DNA of 64,000 nt, from contig NC_079893.1 in NCBI RefSeq assembly GCF_024868665.1, forward strand, positions 12,903,400 through 12,967,399, written 5' to 3'. How positions within the stretch are numbered: position 1 is the first letter of the stretch; every line of letters starts with the position of its first letter. A model generated the notes under the pieces. That model did no database searches, had not been told where the DNA came from, and saw only the letters and a program-made list of their open reading frames with translations. Below, in pieces: positions 1 through 10,800 of this stretch. The stretch comes from Triplophysa rosa (taxonomy: Eukaryota; Chordata; Actinopteri; Cypriniformes; Nemacheilidae). The position numbers and the translations under genes were made by a program.

Positions 1-90
1 TATAGGACACCTGTAGGGCGTCAGACTCTCGGGCAAAATTAGACTGATCGCCGGTTCGAACCCTGCTCTGAGCAGATTTCAGTTGGATTG
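1..90 (+). repeat. partial tRNA-derived SINE-like fragment
   Basis: A pol III B-box-like sequence, GGTTCGAACCC, lies at 53-63. No A box survives before the window edge. The following 100-500 region is AT-rich and ends in a short (GAAT)n run near 511-530. Confidence 0.3.
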
Positions 91-544
91 GCTGCACGTC
101 AAAATTATTTGTTTATTACCTTTATCCCTTCATGTCTGCATGTATGTCTGTATTTATTAATTTCTTTATTCATGCACTTTATTTATACACTTTATTAAGT
201 CATTTTTCATCGTCTGTAGAAAATTATGCTCTGACGTAATACACATACGGTGGCTGATGTTATTGATGTAAGGATGGATGAGATATATTTTGATATATCT
301 AATTCACTGTAAAGAAAAACGGTAGTTTTAATAAAAATGCACAGGGAAATGACAAAATTTCACTCGGGTCCTAAATTGCTGAAATCAAAGTACATCCCAA
401 TGAATGAATGCAGCCTCTTCATGAATCCTCTATAAAAGCACATATGACATACAAGTCACTGAGATGGTCTCTGTGTGATTAAAATGTGTGCCATGAATGA
501 CTGTATTAATGAATGAATGAATGAATGAGTTACACCACTTGCGC

Positions 545-800
545 TTTAAAAGGGGGAGATCGAAATAAACTCTGGGTTTACCAAAGAAAGCCTGCTCCCG
601 ACCAGGTTAGGTTCACAGAGAAAGTTACTATGGTTACTGACTCGGAGTATAAGTTACCTCTCCTTTAGAAACGGGCTTGAGTTACCCCGCTTTCTCGGGT
701 TTGACATACCTCACATTCTGACATGGAAAACCCAGAGTTTCCCTCATTTCAGGGTTAATATACTCAAAGTTTTCACTAAACCTCCTTTCTGAAATGGGCC
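545..800. repeat. MITE-like interspersed repeat fragment
   Basis: The stretch contains ACTCTGGGTTTACC near its start and AAAACCCAGAGTTTCC farther on, in opposite orientation, and ends with TTTCTGAAATGGGCCCC. Such inverted arms suggest a small non-autonomous DNA transposon. No target duplication could be defined. Confidence 0.35.
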
Positions 801-1073
801 CCAGGACACAGCGCACGAACAGGACATGAAGTCTAAACAGAAAACACAAGGGCATAATAACGGGAACCAAATCAAGAGGGGAACAGGTGCAGGGCATGAA
901 ATCATTAACAATCAATAATGAGGAAACGAGGGGGCGGGGACAAAGACGAGACAGGAGGACACATGGCACGTCAATACAAGCAATGCCATGTGTCTCACAC
1001 AAATCACGTGGGGACTGTCATGACCCTGCCACAAGGCTAGGAAAGCATGACAATGAGAGGCAGGATCATGACA
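789..1073 (-). repeat. truncated solo LTR (LTR family A)
   Basis: Read on the minus strand, it starts TGTCATGATCCTGCC at 1073. It shares the GGGGCGGGGACAAAGACGAGA block and the stretch around the TATA-like region with the copies near 20, 34 and 36 kb. The 3' end of the LTR is missing. The family resembles teleost Ty3/gypsy LTRs in its TGTCA...TGACA ends, but that class is inferred, since no pol gene survives nearby. Confidence 0.55.
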
Positions 1074-1189
1074 GCTAAGCAAGACAGTAGCCAACGACAC
1101 TTGCTGCTTTAGTTTGATGTAGATTTTCATTAAAAATGTCTTTCATTGAAGAGAACATTCTTTGTGTATTCTGACATCATAATTGTCAG

Positions 1190-1640
1190 GGGAACAGAAC
1201 AGAGAGATTAAATTGCAGATTTTACAAGGCTTTTTGAGAACTCAGACAGGGTAAGATAAACACAGATAATGTCCAGGGCAGTTCCTGGGGGCAGCAGGCT
1301 CGGTGGCTTGCCCAGGGGAGACGACACGCTGGGAAAGCGGGGAAGTCCCCCAAGCGAGAGACACAATTCAAAAGAGTGGGGAGCCCACAGGTGAGGGGGA
1401 ATAGTACAGTCTGGGTGCTACGCCTGTAAGGCAGGGTGATGAATACAAGGTGGAGGGCCGAGGGGTTGAGGGTGTCCTTGGCCGTGGCGGCTGGTCGCTG
1501 GGTGTTCGAGTTCCAAAAGACTGAAGAATAGTCCGACAGGGCATAGAGATCATTCATCCGACTAGACAAGAGAGTATTTCCATATGACAGGGCTTGAGAG
1601 GAATCCATACGACTAGATTAGAGGGTGAATCCTCACGACA
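1190..1640. other. GC-richer unassigned stretch
   Basis: Higher GC than its flanks, with open frames on the minus strand (for example 1222-1608, 128 aa). These show no motif I know and have a biased Pro/Ser/Leu composition. It may be an internal piece of a retroelement next to the LTR. No function is assigned. Confidence 0.2.
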
Positions 1641-1681
1641 AGACAAGGGGGCAATAAGTAAGGGATAATGTACAGGCAGCC

Positions 1682-1757
1682 GGTTGTTATTGCAGAAATA
1701 AGCCCCGACAGTGTGATCAGTATCACACTGAAGGGGCTTATTTTGCGATAACAGCCG
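1682..1757. repeat. near-perfect 76-bp hairpin (palindrome)
   Basis: Left arm GGTTGTTATTGCAGAAATAAGCCCC and its partner GGGGCTTATTTTGCGATAACAGCC are near-complementary. The inner arms AGTGTGAT/ATCACACT leave only a few bases of loop. The arms are about 35 bp with few mismatches. It is probably a palindromic miniature transposon. Confidence 0.8.
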
Positions 1758-1804
1758 TGCTTATTACATGGCTTTTTGCCACATGAGAAAAAAAAACTGG
1801 ACAA

Positions 1805-2890
1805 GAAATGTGAATTTGAAATATTTTATTAGTTCATTTTTACAGAATGCAGACCTTCTGCAAGGAAAAGCCATTTACTTTCGGTTTTAAGATAAGAAAC
1901 AAAGTTTAAATGTCACGAACAAGCAATTTGGTGTAATCATTTGTAAATATAATGTCATAAATGTTATTAAAAGTTATATTTACATTTAATTTGTCCAAAA
2001 AAACTGCATCCTTGCTGCATCCGGGTTACTGTTTTATTAGTTTTGAGAGGTTGTTATCTGGGAAAACGAACCTGCAAATGTCGCAACTGGCCAATCAGAA
2101 TCAAGCAGTCTAACGAGCCTTGTAATAATATAGGGAGAAAATAATTAGAACACCAGGTGAGGGGAATGAACGCAGACTTCAAATAACATTTTAATTGTGT
2201 CCTGTGTATTTTTCATTAATGTAAAGGTTTTATAGGGAAGGTGAAATAATAAGGTGTTTTAATAACTGTAATATTTGTTGAGAAAAACAATTTATTAATT
2301 TCACATGTTTCCTTTCAAGTTGTTCATGAATAGTTTTGTGTTTAGTATTTGTTTTACTGTTTAAATTTAGTTTCAACGCCTAGTAGGCTGTTTACTTTGT
2401 GGTCAGAGTATCTTCAGCACTAATTATTTGGTTTCACATTCCTGCTGCGTAGCGTCCTGAATAGCATTAATACTGTGCCGGTGTGACACTGAGAGATGTT
2501 TGTTTGAGAGAGTCTGTTCATGAGGGGGTGACATACACAGTGTGAGTCTGAAGAGAAGGCTAACTTACCACCAGCTGTCAGTGTGATGACGGAGACAATA
2601 GCAGAGAATCACTTCACAGCAGCCCATAAAGACATCGCTTCCATCTATTTTTTTATTTTTCTTCTCAATTCATTTGACCTTTTTCATCTCCTTCCAAACA
2701 CATACTTTTGCATCTTTTTACTCTTTTTTTTTCATTTTGACCTTGACAAATCAACACTTCGAAAGGACTAGATATACGTCTGAAAGTCAGAATAACGCAA
2801 AAAGTGTCTTACCAAATTCTATTCTAGAGATATTTCATCCACAATAATATTAATTTTATAATAATGATATATTCTTACAATATATCAATC
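1805..2890. other. AT-rich non-coding stretch
   Basis: Low GC and no supported gene. A minus-strand GT after a short frame near 2563-2640 faintly resembles a leader exon but cannot be supported. Nothing else was seen. Confidence 0.4.
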
Positions 2891-2929
2891 TTATTAGCGT
2901 TTACGCAGTACTTTATTCATGCAGAAAAT

Positions 2930-3330
2930 CTTCAACTGTTTGAATGACCCAAGTGCCATAGTACAAGAATTGCTGCCCATAGCTGTCAGACAAAAACTCA
3001 GGGTCGCTCCCATTAGGAACTGAGAATCAAGAAAGAAAAGATTATTTTGATTAATGTCATCATGTGATGTACGTGATATATCTATCAAGTGGGTCAACAT
3101 CCTGGAAGGTCTTTCACTCCACAGCATGAGGAAGGATCATCAAGGTCATCAAGATGAGTGAGTGGTGGTAAAAAAAAGAGCAAGGGAGGTGACCCAAATG
3201 TACTGTAGGAAAAAGTCTGACTTGGATTAGTTGTTTTAAATTCATCTCTTTCTGAGGCAATGGCTGAATGGAAAGCTAATTCGATGTGTTCTGCAATGAC
3301 TGCCTCTGAGCCTGTTCTTTGAATCTGAAA
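2930..3330 (-). other. candidate coding exons of an unrecognised gene (or decayed copy)
   Basis: On the minus strand a pyrimidine tract ending in CAG (about 3023) is followed by an open frame reading PNGSDPEFLSDSYGQQF and ending VEDFLHE then TAA near 2936. The stop overlaps an AATAAA. Upstream, another TTTCAG (about 3328) opens a frame beginning IQRTGSEAVIAEHIELAF. I could not find a good donor joining the two, and I recognise neither peptide. The composition looks coding-like, but the region is AT-rich and lies among repeats. It may be chance or a pseudogene. Confidence 0.25.
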
Positions 3331-3339
3331 TTGACAAGG

Positions 3340-4408
3340 AGCGAGTTTGACAATAAAGGCATGAATATGCGAACACAATAGTTAAAAAAATAGGAGCTGA
3401 GGTTTCATTGATCTTGAAAGCGTATAAATATACAGTTATTCTGCCAACACATCTCAATCTAAATCACAGGAAGGACAAGAAAACATTGGCATGACTTTAT
3501 TCAATGATACATTTAGGAAACATTCTGTTTTTTGGGGGGGCTGAGATGCACAGATATGACAAAAAAATGAATATTTTATAGCTTTAAACCAAGGAAGAAT
3601 AAAAAATAAAAGAGGATAGATAAGTAAGTGTTCATTTATTTAATTAATAAATGAGGGGAGAAAATACAAATAATGCAAAAAATAATAAAAATGTGTTAAA
3701 AATTGTGGTGAAAATGTTTTTATTACATTTATGAATAGTGACAAACTTCAATGACCAAAAAAGGTAAATAAAAACTAAACTGAAATTAGAATAAATGTGA
3801 TTTTCTGGAGAAAAACCATTATGGGGAGATATCAACAAGTGTTTATAATGATCTAGACTGCACAATTAACAACATGAGGCAATGTCTGCTGTTGTGAGAC
3901 TATTTAACTCTCTTACTACCAAACACATTAAGTTAAAGCACTTAAAGGAAAAAAACATTAAGTGTAAGTCCCACCTTGTAATTTTCATCAGCTTTGTGAG
4001 GCTGAGAGTTTTTCTTCTGAACATAAATTCTGCATCATTTACTTTGAAAGCGAAGGTGCATTTTTTTGTCAGATGTTGTAGAATTAAACAAACATTTAGC
4101 TTTCACTTTGCCCTAAATTCCCAAACAAATGGAATGTAATATTTCCAGTATTAGTTTAGAAAATTAAGGCGTGCATGTGTTTAAGTGTGTGTTTATAATT
4201 AAAGTGTATTTAAATATCATTTGTGAACTACAGTATAAGAAAATAAATGTGCAGTTCATAAAGGAAATAACAGTGTAATACACCCAAAGACTTAATATAA
4301 TTAAAACGTTAAAGATACGTAAAAGACGTAAACGTAAAAGAAAACGTTCATATTTTATGTATCTGAGGTCTGAGACATTTTGGACGGGAGGGCTAGCATT
4401 TGCCTGCA
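3340..4408. other. AT-rich non-coding stretch
   Basis: No supported gene or repeat boundary. The open frames here are short, AT-driven and lack motifs. Confidence 0.4.
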
Positions 4409-4416
4409 CTTAATAG

Positions 4417-6209
4417 CAGTGTTGTAGTCGAGACCAGCTCATTCGAGTCCGAGTCAAGTCCGAGTCCAGAGTAGGTCGAGTTCGAGTCAAGACCGAGTCC
4501 AGAGTAGGTTGAGTTCGAGTCAAGACCAAGTCCAGAGAGGGTCGAGTCCGAGTCAAGTCCGAGTCCTAGGACAAGAGATCTGAGACGAGACCTATAGAAA
4601 TCTTCAAGAATATGTTAAATGTTTGGTGGAAACAATAAAACTGGCACAGAGTTCATAGAGTGCTCAGTGCATTAAATATACCATGGCATGTACACTGTGT
4701 TTTATTTACTTAGACTGATATTAGTTTAAAAATATTATTAGCTGAGGGTAAAAAAGGCCACATAGTAAGTGTTGCAGAGGTAATTTTATTACAATTATGA
4801 CTTCCCCCTGACCAAAGATATGTCCAAAAGATGTCTTTTCTGCATCTTTCGATGTTGAAAAGACGTCCCTTTATTGGCCCATTATTACGTTTTCTGAACG
4901 TCTGATATTGACGTACAGGGGACCTTGGTACAATGTAAAAACTGGTTCAAATCTGGAGTTTATCAGACTACTTTCAGTTTTCACATGGAAATAAATGAAA
5001 TGAGACTCTGTGAAATGAGTTTTGTACCCACAATAATAACCATTATTGTGATCAGTGTTTGCTTTAGTTGGGCTCTTGATCCTTGACTTTTGTTAAATTA
5101 ATTCGTTCAGGTCATGTAGTAGTGTTATAAAAACACTTGTGCACTGTGAAAGACAGACATGCTTTTACAAAAGTTGGGGTTGTTCTCATGGAAATTGTCA
5201 GGCTGTAATAAAATGTATTAGTTTTAAACATTATTGATCAATTGATGACTGGTCTGAGTGCTCTGGCTAGTCAATGCACAAGTATTGAGAGAAAATAAAC
5301 AAACATATTTCACTGACATCAACCCTCATCATACAACCCTCAACAATGATGACAATCGTCAAAATAATTCAGATAAACAGATCACCCAGCATGCATTGCA
5401 GCAGGAAGCTTTCTTTTGTTGATTGTCACCATTGTTGAGTTTCATATGCAGATTCTTGATGTCGTTGTGTGTTTAAGTGGTTTAACAGATTGTGAATATG
5501 TTAATTCCTAGAAAAAGCACAGTATATCAAACTACAGATCCACAGAGCTGACACATTAATAAACCAAACCCAATTATTAACAGTGATCTAAACAATTTCA
5601 AAATGCATGCATTACCATTCAGAAGTAGTCATCTCTTTGCCAGAACTAATTTATTTTAACACACAGTTATGGCTGAAGGAAACCTAATTTAACATTAAAA
5701 TAGAAGAGCCAAGAGCTCAACTAAAGCTAAAAAAGATCACAATAATGGTGATTTTTGCAGGTACAAAAGTGATACTGATTCAATGCAATGAACATTGACA
5801 AATCATCAATTTTTAACCTTGATTCAATGGTTGCTTGCTATCTTACTGCACTCAAATCATTCAACTCAGTTTATTTAAAAGAGTCTCACTTAATTATTTC
5901 CATGTGTAAACTCAAAATTTCAATCAGTTTTTACTTTGTACAGACTGGACATCAATATTAGACAATCAGGAGACGCCATGAAAAGCTATAGAAACAACTT
6001 TCATTTTTGGCCCATAAAGGGACGTCTTTTCAATGTATTTAATATTTTTGATGGGACTCGAGTGGACTCGGGCATAAGTCCAATTCCGAACATGTTCGAG
6101 TACGAGTCGAGACCGAGTCAAAATGCACACAAGTCCATGACAAGACCAAGACCATTAAAATAGGGTCTCGAGACCGAGTTCAAGACCGAGTCTCGAGACT
6201 TCAACACTG
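4417..6209. mobile_element. non-autonomous hAT transposon, 1793 bp, 8-bp target duplication
   Basis: It starts CAGTGTTG and ends CAACACTG and is flanked on both sides by CTTAATAG (4409-4416 and 6210-6217), a perfect 8-bp duplication typical of hAT. The subterminal zones (about 4427-4590 and 6055-6190) are packed with GAGTCCGAGTC/GAGACCGAGTC units, which are probably transposase-binding repeats. A second inverted pair, GACGTCCCTTTATTGGCCCA (about 4863) and TGGCCCATAAAGGGACGTC (about 6008), shows that the arms extend about 450 and 200 bp inward. No transposase is present. Confidence 0.88.
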
Positions 6210-6217
6210 CTTAATAG

Positions 6218-6865
6218 CCTGTGCACACAGTAGCATTTCATTTTTTATCAATTATATTTGGCCAAATGTATTTTACAACAGGAAAACTGAACACCCATAG
6301 CTACAACAACGTTGAAACCTTTTGACTAAAATGGCGATGTCGCCCCGTAACGTTAACTGCATTTGATTTAAGCCACGGAGTGATCATCGTCACATATGTA
6401 AAATATATATCTAAGAAATTGCTTTGTTGATTTATGATTGATGATACACTTAATTTATTAATCAATCATATGGTCGCATGGTTAATTCATGTTTATGCTG
6501 TAAAATCTGATTTGGAAAGGGCTTGAAACCAGCTTTCATATGATATCAAAACCTGAATATGTACAATTTCACCATGTGATGGGTTTCCCAGATAGCATCA
6601 CTTTTTTAACGCAATTTTCTGTCATCCTTTGTCTAGCGTTACATTATACAATCACGCTCTTATTCATGTAAACCATTTAGGCGCGGTTTTAACGGTTACT
6701 TTGATGCGTCCAGTATAGAGACAGCTTCTAGCTGCGTGATGCGGCGCAACCCTACAGCGGTCCCGTCTGGTGTATACACAGGCTAAAGGCTGCGTCACTG
6801 AATCTCTGTCAGAATGTGTCAGACAGCACCAGTATTACGTTCGCGTTTGTGCTTGAATGAACAAA
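6218..6865. other. unassigned stretch before the DIRS remnant
   Basis: AT-rich, with no coding evidence. The part from about 6660 is GC-richer but was not recognised. Confidence 0.35.
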
Positions 6866-6869
6866 AACA

Positions 6870-8050
6870 CAAGATTATGCCTAAAAGGGGTGATACGCCC
6901 ATCACCTTCGCGAGGTTCTACAACCTACGCGTGGAACCGGTGTCAGCTCGTGTCCTGCAAGGCAACATGTAGGACCGGCAGCCGGTAGGGCATATGCCTG
7001 CGAAAGCCCTTCCCCCCTTCCTTAGGTGGGTCAGCGGCTATTTCCGCCTCCCTTCTTTCCCCACTGGGTAAAGAACAGGCATTCCATCCATCACTAAGCA
7101 CCTTCCTGGGGGGAAGGCTGGGCAGAGCAGCCCTGCCCCCTTATGCCGGGGAACAGTTGAGTTATCTACCACGTAGCTCTAACCGGACCTACTGCTCCAG
7201 ATGTGGTAACCCCCCCAGTGGGCGGTTCCGTCTGATGTATCCTCATGAATGGTTCCCACCTCGGTAACCCATGACCTCCCTAGGTGGACTCCCACCTTGC
7301 GGTTAACTCCTTCAGTCCGCACATTTTCCCATGAGTTCTCGCCTGATGGTGAGACCATGGTGGTGTCTCCACTAATTCCTCCCTACGGAGGTAGTGGTCT
7401 CTGTAGCGTTTTTCCCCCAGGGGGGAATAATGCTTACCCAGTGGCCCTTATGGTGCTCGGAGGCTTCTCGCTGTAAGAGAATCAAGGCATCCGCCCGTGA
7501 CAGCCGGTGGCAGGGGCTTCCCACTTTTTCTTCAAAAGCTCTGGGACCCCCTACGTCTCCACTGGACTGTTACAATTTTGCGCTAGTGTTCATCTGACTC
7601 GCCCAGGCCAGTCAGCGTCGCTTCGCTGGAGATTGTGACGCGGCACAGCGCTGTGGCGTTTTCCATAGGAACCCCATCTGTCGGCTCGCCACAACGTCGA
7701 GAGACCGACAGAAAGGGAACGTCTTGGTTACGGATGTAACCTCAGTTCCCTGATGAAGGGAACGAGACGTTGTGTCCTTCTTGCCACAACGCTGGCCACC
7801 CGCCGCAGCGGTTGAGGGATGCTCAGGCTCCTCAGACCAAAAGGTGAATGAATGCAGCACGCCGTCTCTCTTTTATACCCGGATATCTGGGGGCGGAGTC
7901 CGGCATGCAAATTTTATTCGCCAATTTCATTGGCCTTTTCTAAACTAGTCAGAAGTTGATAGGTTCTCAAGAGCGAACCCCATCTGTTGGCTCGACACAA
8001 CGTCTCGTTCCCTCCATCAGGGAACTGAGGTTGCATCCGTAACCAAGACG
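6870..8050 (+). mobile_element. DIRS retrotransposon family 1, 3' part (copy 1)
   Basis: A plus-strand 3' end of a DIRS element. It holds the last about 30 codons of the tyrosine recombinase, a long 3' non-coding region, an internal complementary region at about 7665-7775 and a terminal repeat at about 7790-8050. The internal region contains AGAAAGGGAACGTCTTGG, exactly the two outer ends of the element joined. DIRS elements replicate through a circle and insert with a tyrosine recombinase, so no target duplication is expected. The gag, RT and RNase H parts are absent: the left part is truncated. Confidence 0.85.
6877..6972 (+). pseudogene. C-terminal fragment of a DIRS tyrosine recombinase
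   Basis: A short frame ending in TAG contains TFARFYNLRVEPVSARVLQG, the characteristic C-terminus of teleost DIRS tyrosine recombinases, next to the catalytic tyrosine region. The upstream catalytic domain is missing, so it is a dead fragment. The homologous piece of the copy at 15-19 kb has a stop in the same motif. Confidence 0.75.
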
Positions 8051-8836
8051 ATTTATGTAACTATTAATAAGTAGTCTAACAGATAGGAAGTATACAGAAA
8101 TTGAATGAAGTTCTCAAACACTTTACAGTCTTTACTACTAAATTCTAAATGAAATACAGAAGAATACTCATTAAATCTATAAAACACATACATTTCTTAT
8201 TAATTTTGTTCGTAGATTAACTGACAGTAGTCACAGCAGCAGGTTTAAGAATGCGGCCCCTTTAAGAGCTGACGCTCTGCACAGATTCATCTGTGATATT
8301 CCGTATATTCCAGATTCATTCTGTATATTCCAAATCGGTGCTCGTTTCGGTCACCGAAGCTCGTTAAGTTTAAGCAGGTGTGCAACTTGATCTGGACCTG
8401 TCTCGAGCTATCCCAGACGCTACGATATTTTCAATCAATTTTCAATTTTGATATTATCACCTTGTGATCCTTTTGTGTGCGTGATTGAATGACCATGTGG
8501 AACTAATCCAGCCAATCACAGTGCAGATGATATAAACGGAGGAAAGAAGATGAAATTAAACATATTTTCGCTGATGGTCGGAAGCGCCTCTTCACCGAAT
8601 GTTTTGTGGTGTGTGCACCTCGTCAGCGGTGTGTTGTGTAGTATGCGTGCAGCTATGACAAGATGATGACAGATGAGAAGGATCTTTGTTGTGTAGTGTA
8701 AGTGCCATAGCAATTCAAGTTGTCTCACAGTCCATAGTGTCAGCTTGGCTTAAAGTGTTTGAGAACTTCATTCAATTTCTGTATATTTCCTACCTGTTAG
8801 ACTACTTATTAATAGTTAATAAATCTAAAGCTTTTG
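8043..8836. mobile_element. non-autonomous element with about 75-bp terminal inverted repeats
   Basis: The left arm (about 8052-8128, ACTATTAATAAGTAGTCTAA then AACAGATAGGAAGTATACAG) returns inverted at about 8750-8826. The arms enclose about 620 bp that include TATATTCCAGATTC-type repeats and no transposase. The left arm touches the end of the DIRS copy, so the DIRS inserted at or next to its edge. The superfamily is undetermined because no clear target duplication was found. Confidence 0.7.
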
Positions 8837-8989
8837 AGACTATTATTTTGCTTGGATGAATTTGTCATAAAGATTTGACCAATAAAAGGGGGGGTGCCCT
8901 TTTTTCAGCTTTAGCACATGCCCCTCAAAAGTTCTTTGCACAGCCCTGCCTGCACACAAGTGAAAGTGACGTCTGTGCATGCTCCTTCT

Positions 8990-9255
8990 CCTGCTGTCCT
9001 TGCTGCCGCGTGCTTTTCCGGGAGAATTTTCCAATAAGGGACTAAGAAAAATAGTTACGAAACAGTTTTAGATGTTCTAAAAAAACTTTCCGAAACCTGT
9101 ATGATCGCTGGGGGAGTGTATCAAGCACAGAAATACTACGTAATACGCCCAACTTGTTTTTTGACAAGTTTACCATGTTAAGCATGAGAAGACAGCATGT
9201 TTAACATTGTAAAGAAGTCAGAATGCATGACACACCGTTGCACCACCCTTTTAAA
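8990..9255. repeat. dispersed repeat R1, short copy
   Basis: GTGCTTTTCCGGGAGAATTT through GGGGGAGTGTATCAAGCACA to CATGACACACCGTTGCAC matches 22727-22760 plus 24330-24555 in the same order. The copy at 22.7-24.6 kb is longer; this one lacks its middle. Probably a non-autonomous DNA transposon. Confidence 0.6.
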
Positions 9256-9835
9256 AAAAGTTTATTCCAGCAACTAACAATTATACTTGTGTAGATCACA
9301 CGTTTATTTTGCTTGGACACTGGATGTGCAATCAGCGCATTTACAGCGCTAAACAGCAGCTTATGGCCACGTTTATTAAAACATTAAAATAAAATCAACA
9401 TTATTTATCACACTTACAATATCAAGGGGAATAATATGAACAAGTATGCCGTAGTTAACTTTTCTATAATTATAATTGCAGCATAAATTGTAGCCAGGTT
9501 TTCACGGATTAAATGCACATACACTAAATTGCTCCACGGATGGCGCCGTCTTTGATTTAACAAAAATTTTCGCTATATCACTGCAGTTTGACTAAACTTC
9601 CTACCACAATCTTTCTCTTTAAATATACTCTCAATTATTTGGTTTGCCAGCTGATTCACCTTCAGATAATATCAATTAAAGCTAACAACCATCAGTATAA
9701 AGACAATTATATTCTTTACATAAAAATATACTAGTGTATATTTTGCGATGTAAAGAAGCTTTTTTCACAGTGGCCTCTAGCGGGGTGAACTCTTAGCAAC
9801 CTTCAGAACGTATAACTTACAGAAGGTATACTTAA
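9256..9835. other. AT-rich non-coding stretch
   Basis: No supported gene; no repeat boundary recognised. Confidence 0.35.
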
Positions 9836-9837
9836 CA

Positions 9838-9960
9838 TTTACATTTATTAATTTGGCAGACGCTTTTATCCAAAGCGACATACAAGTAGGATCTTTTTTA
9901 TTTTAGACACAAGACATAGACAGTTATTGGTTAGTCAAATAAATGCAGAACAGGTATGTT
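9838..9960 (-). repeat. SINE/L2-type 3' tail, reverse orientation
   Basis: TTTGGCAGACGCTTTTATCC followed by AAAGCGACATACAAG is the inverted form of the GGATAAAAGCGTCTGC tail shared by fish L2-like LINEs and their SINE partners. The same tail ends the LINE at 42.7 kb and the SINE at 26.4 kb. Confidence 0.6.
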
Positions 9961-10324
9961 TTGAACTGTTTTTTGAAAGTTGTTAAGGATGCTGCAGTTC
10001 GGGTGGAAGCTGGCAGTTCCCTATCGATACTTCACTCGTACTGCGTAGCAGGACGCTATGGGGAAAACTCATTTTTCTCCGATGACTGAAGCATTTTAAG
10101 AAGGCAGTGAATACTGCACGGCCATTGGTTCGTGCAAAGTAAAACTTTGAACCAATTGCAGCGAGCTGCACGGACCTATGGCGATGGAGCCCGCCAAATT
10201 GGGCGGGGCTTATGGCTATATAAGCAGGCACATCGCTGTAGGGTCCTCAGATCTCTTCTCCTTCAGCGACGACTCTACCTTCGTTACTCGAGACTGATAG
10301 CTTCGCCGTCTAAAAGCCTTCGCA

Positions 10325-10800
10325 ATGGATTGGACCTCTCTGCTCAGCGTCTTCACTGTCTCCAGCAGTGCCGGTCTCTTTCCCTGCTGCCATCCGGCAA
10401 ACTCTAAAAGACAAATTTCCGAGCAAATTTCCTGCGGCTTGGTTTCAAATGCCGCGCCGTCCCGGTCACTCGTGTGGGGTCTTCCTACACGTCGCTGATG
10501 GTCACGGCGAGTGTGTCTCATGCTTGGGGTTATTCCACGCTGAAGACGCACTCAAAGAGACGGAATGCCCTCATTATGAGAGCATGAGTCTCTGCACTCA
10601 TTCTCGTCCACCGGCCAAGTGGCTTCACCACTTCACTCCATGGCGGTGCTCCAGGTCTACCAGGCCAAACTCCTCCAGGGAATGGATGAGTCTTGAACCG
10701 ACCCCACGTCCTTCAGAGAGCTGCGGAACGCAACCGATCTCGCACTACGCGCCACCAAGGCCACGGTCCAGGCGATAAGCAGATCCATGGCCAGTCTCGT
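10325..10800 (+). pseudogene. DIRS family 2 gag remnant
   Basis: The frame from 10368 (136 aa) carries the conserved gag zinc-knuckle-like block HVADGHGECVSCLGLFHAED, with the Cys/His spacing of teleost DIRS Gag. Switching frames recovers further Gag-like sequence up to about 10798, ending in a run resembling ISRSMASLVV, the usual Gag C-terminal part. At that point it is fused to RT-derived sequence. Confidence 0.65.

Noticed and set aside
2583..2771. 62-codon plus-strand ORF with hydrophobic middle
   Set aside because: Hydrophobicity comes from T-rich sequence; no supporting features.
8330..8400. Resemblance of GAAGCTCGTTAAGTTTAAGCAGG to the 5S rRNA internal promoter
   Set aside because: Only a few scattered bases agree; no A box/intermediate element spacing and no poly(T) end.
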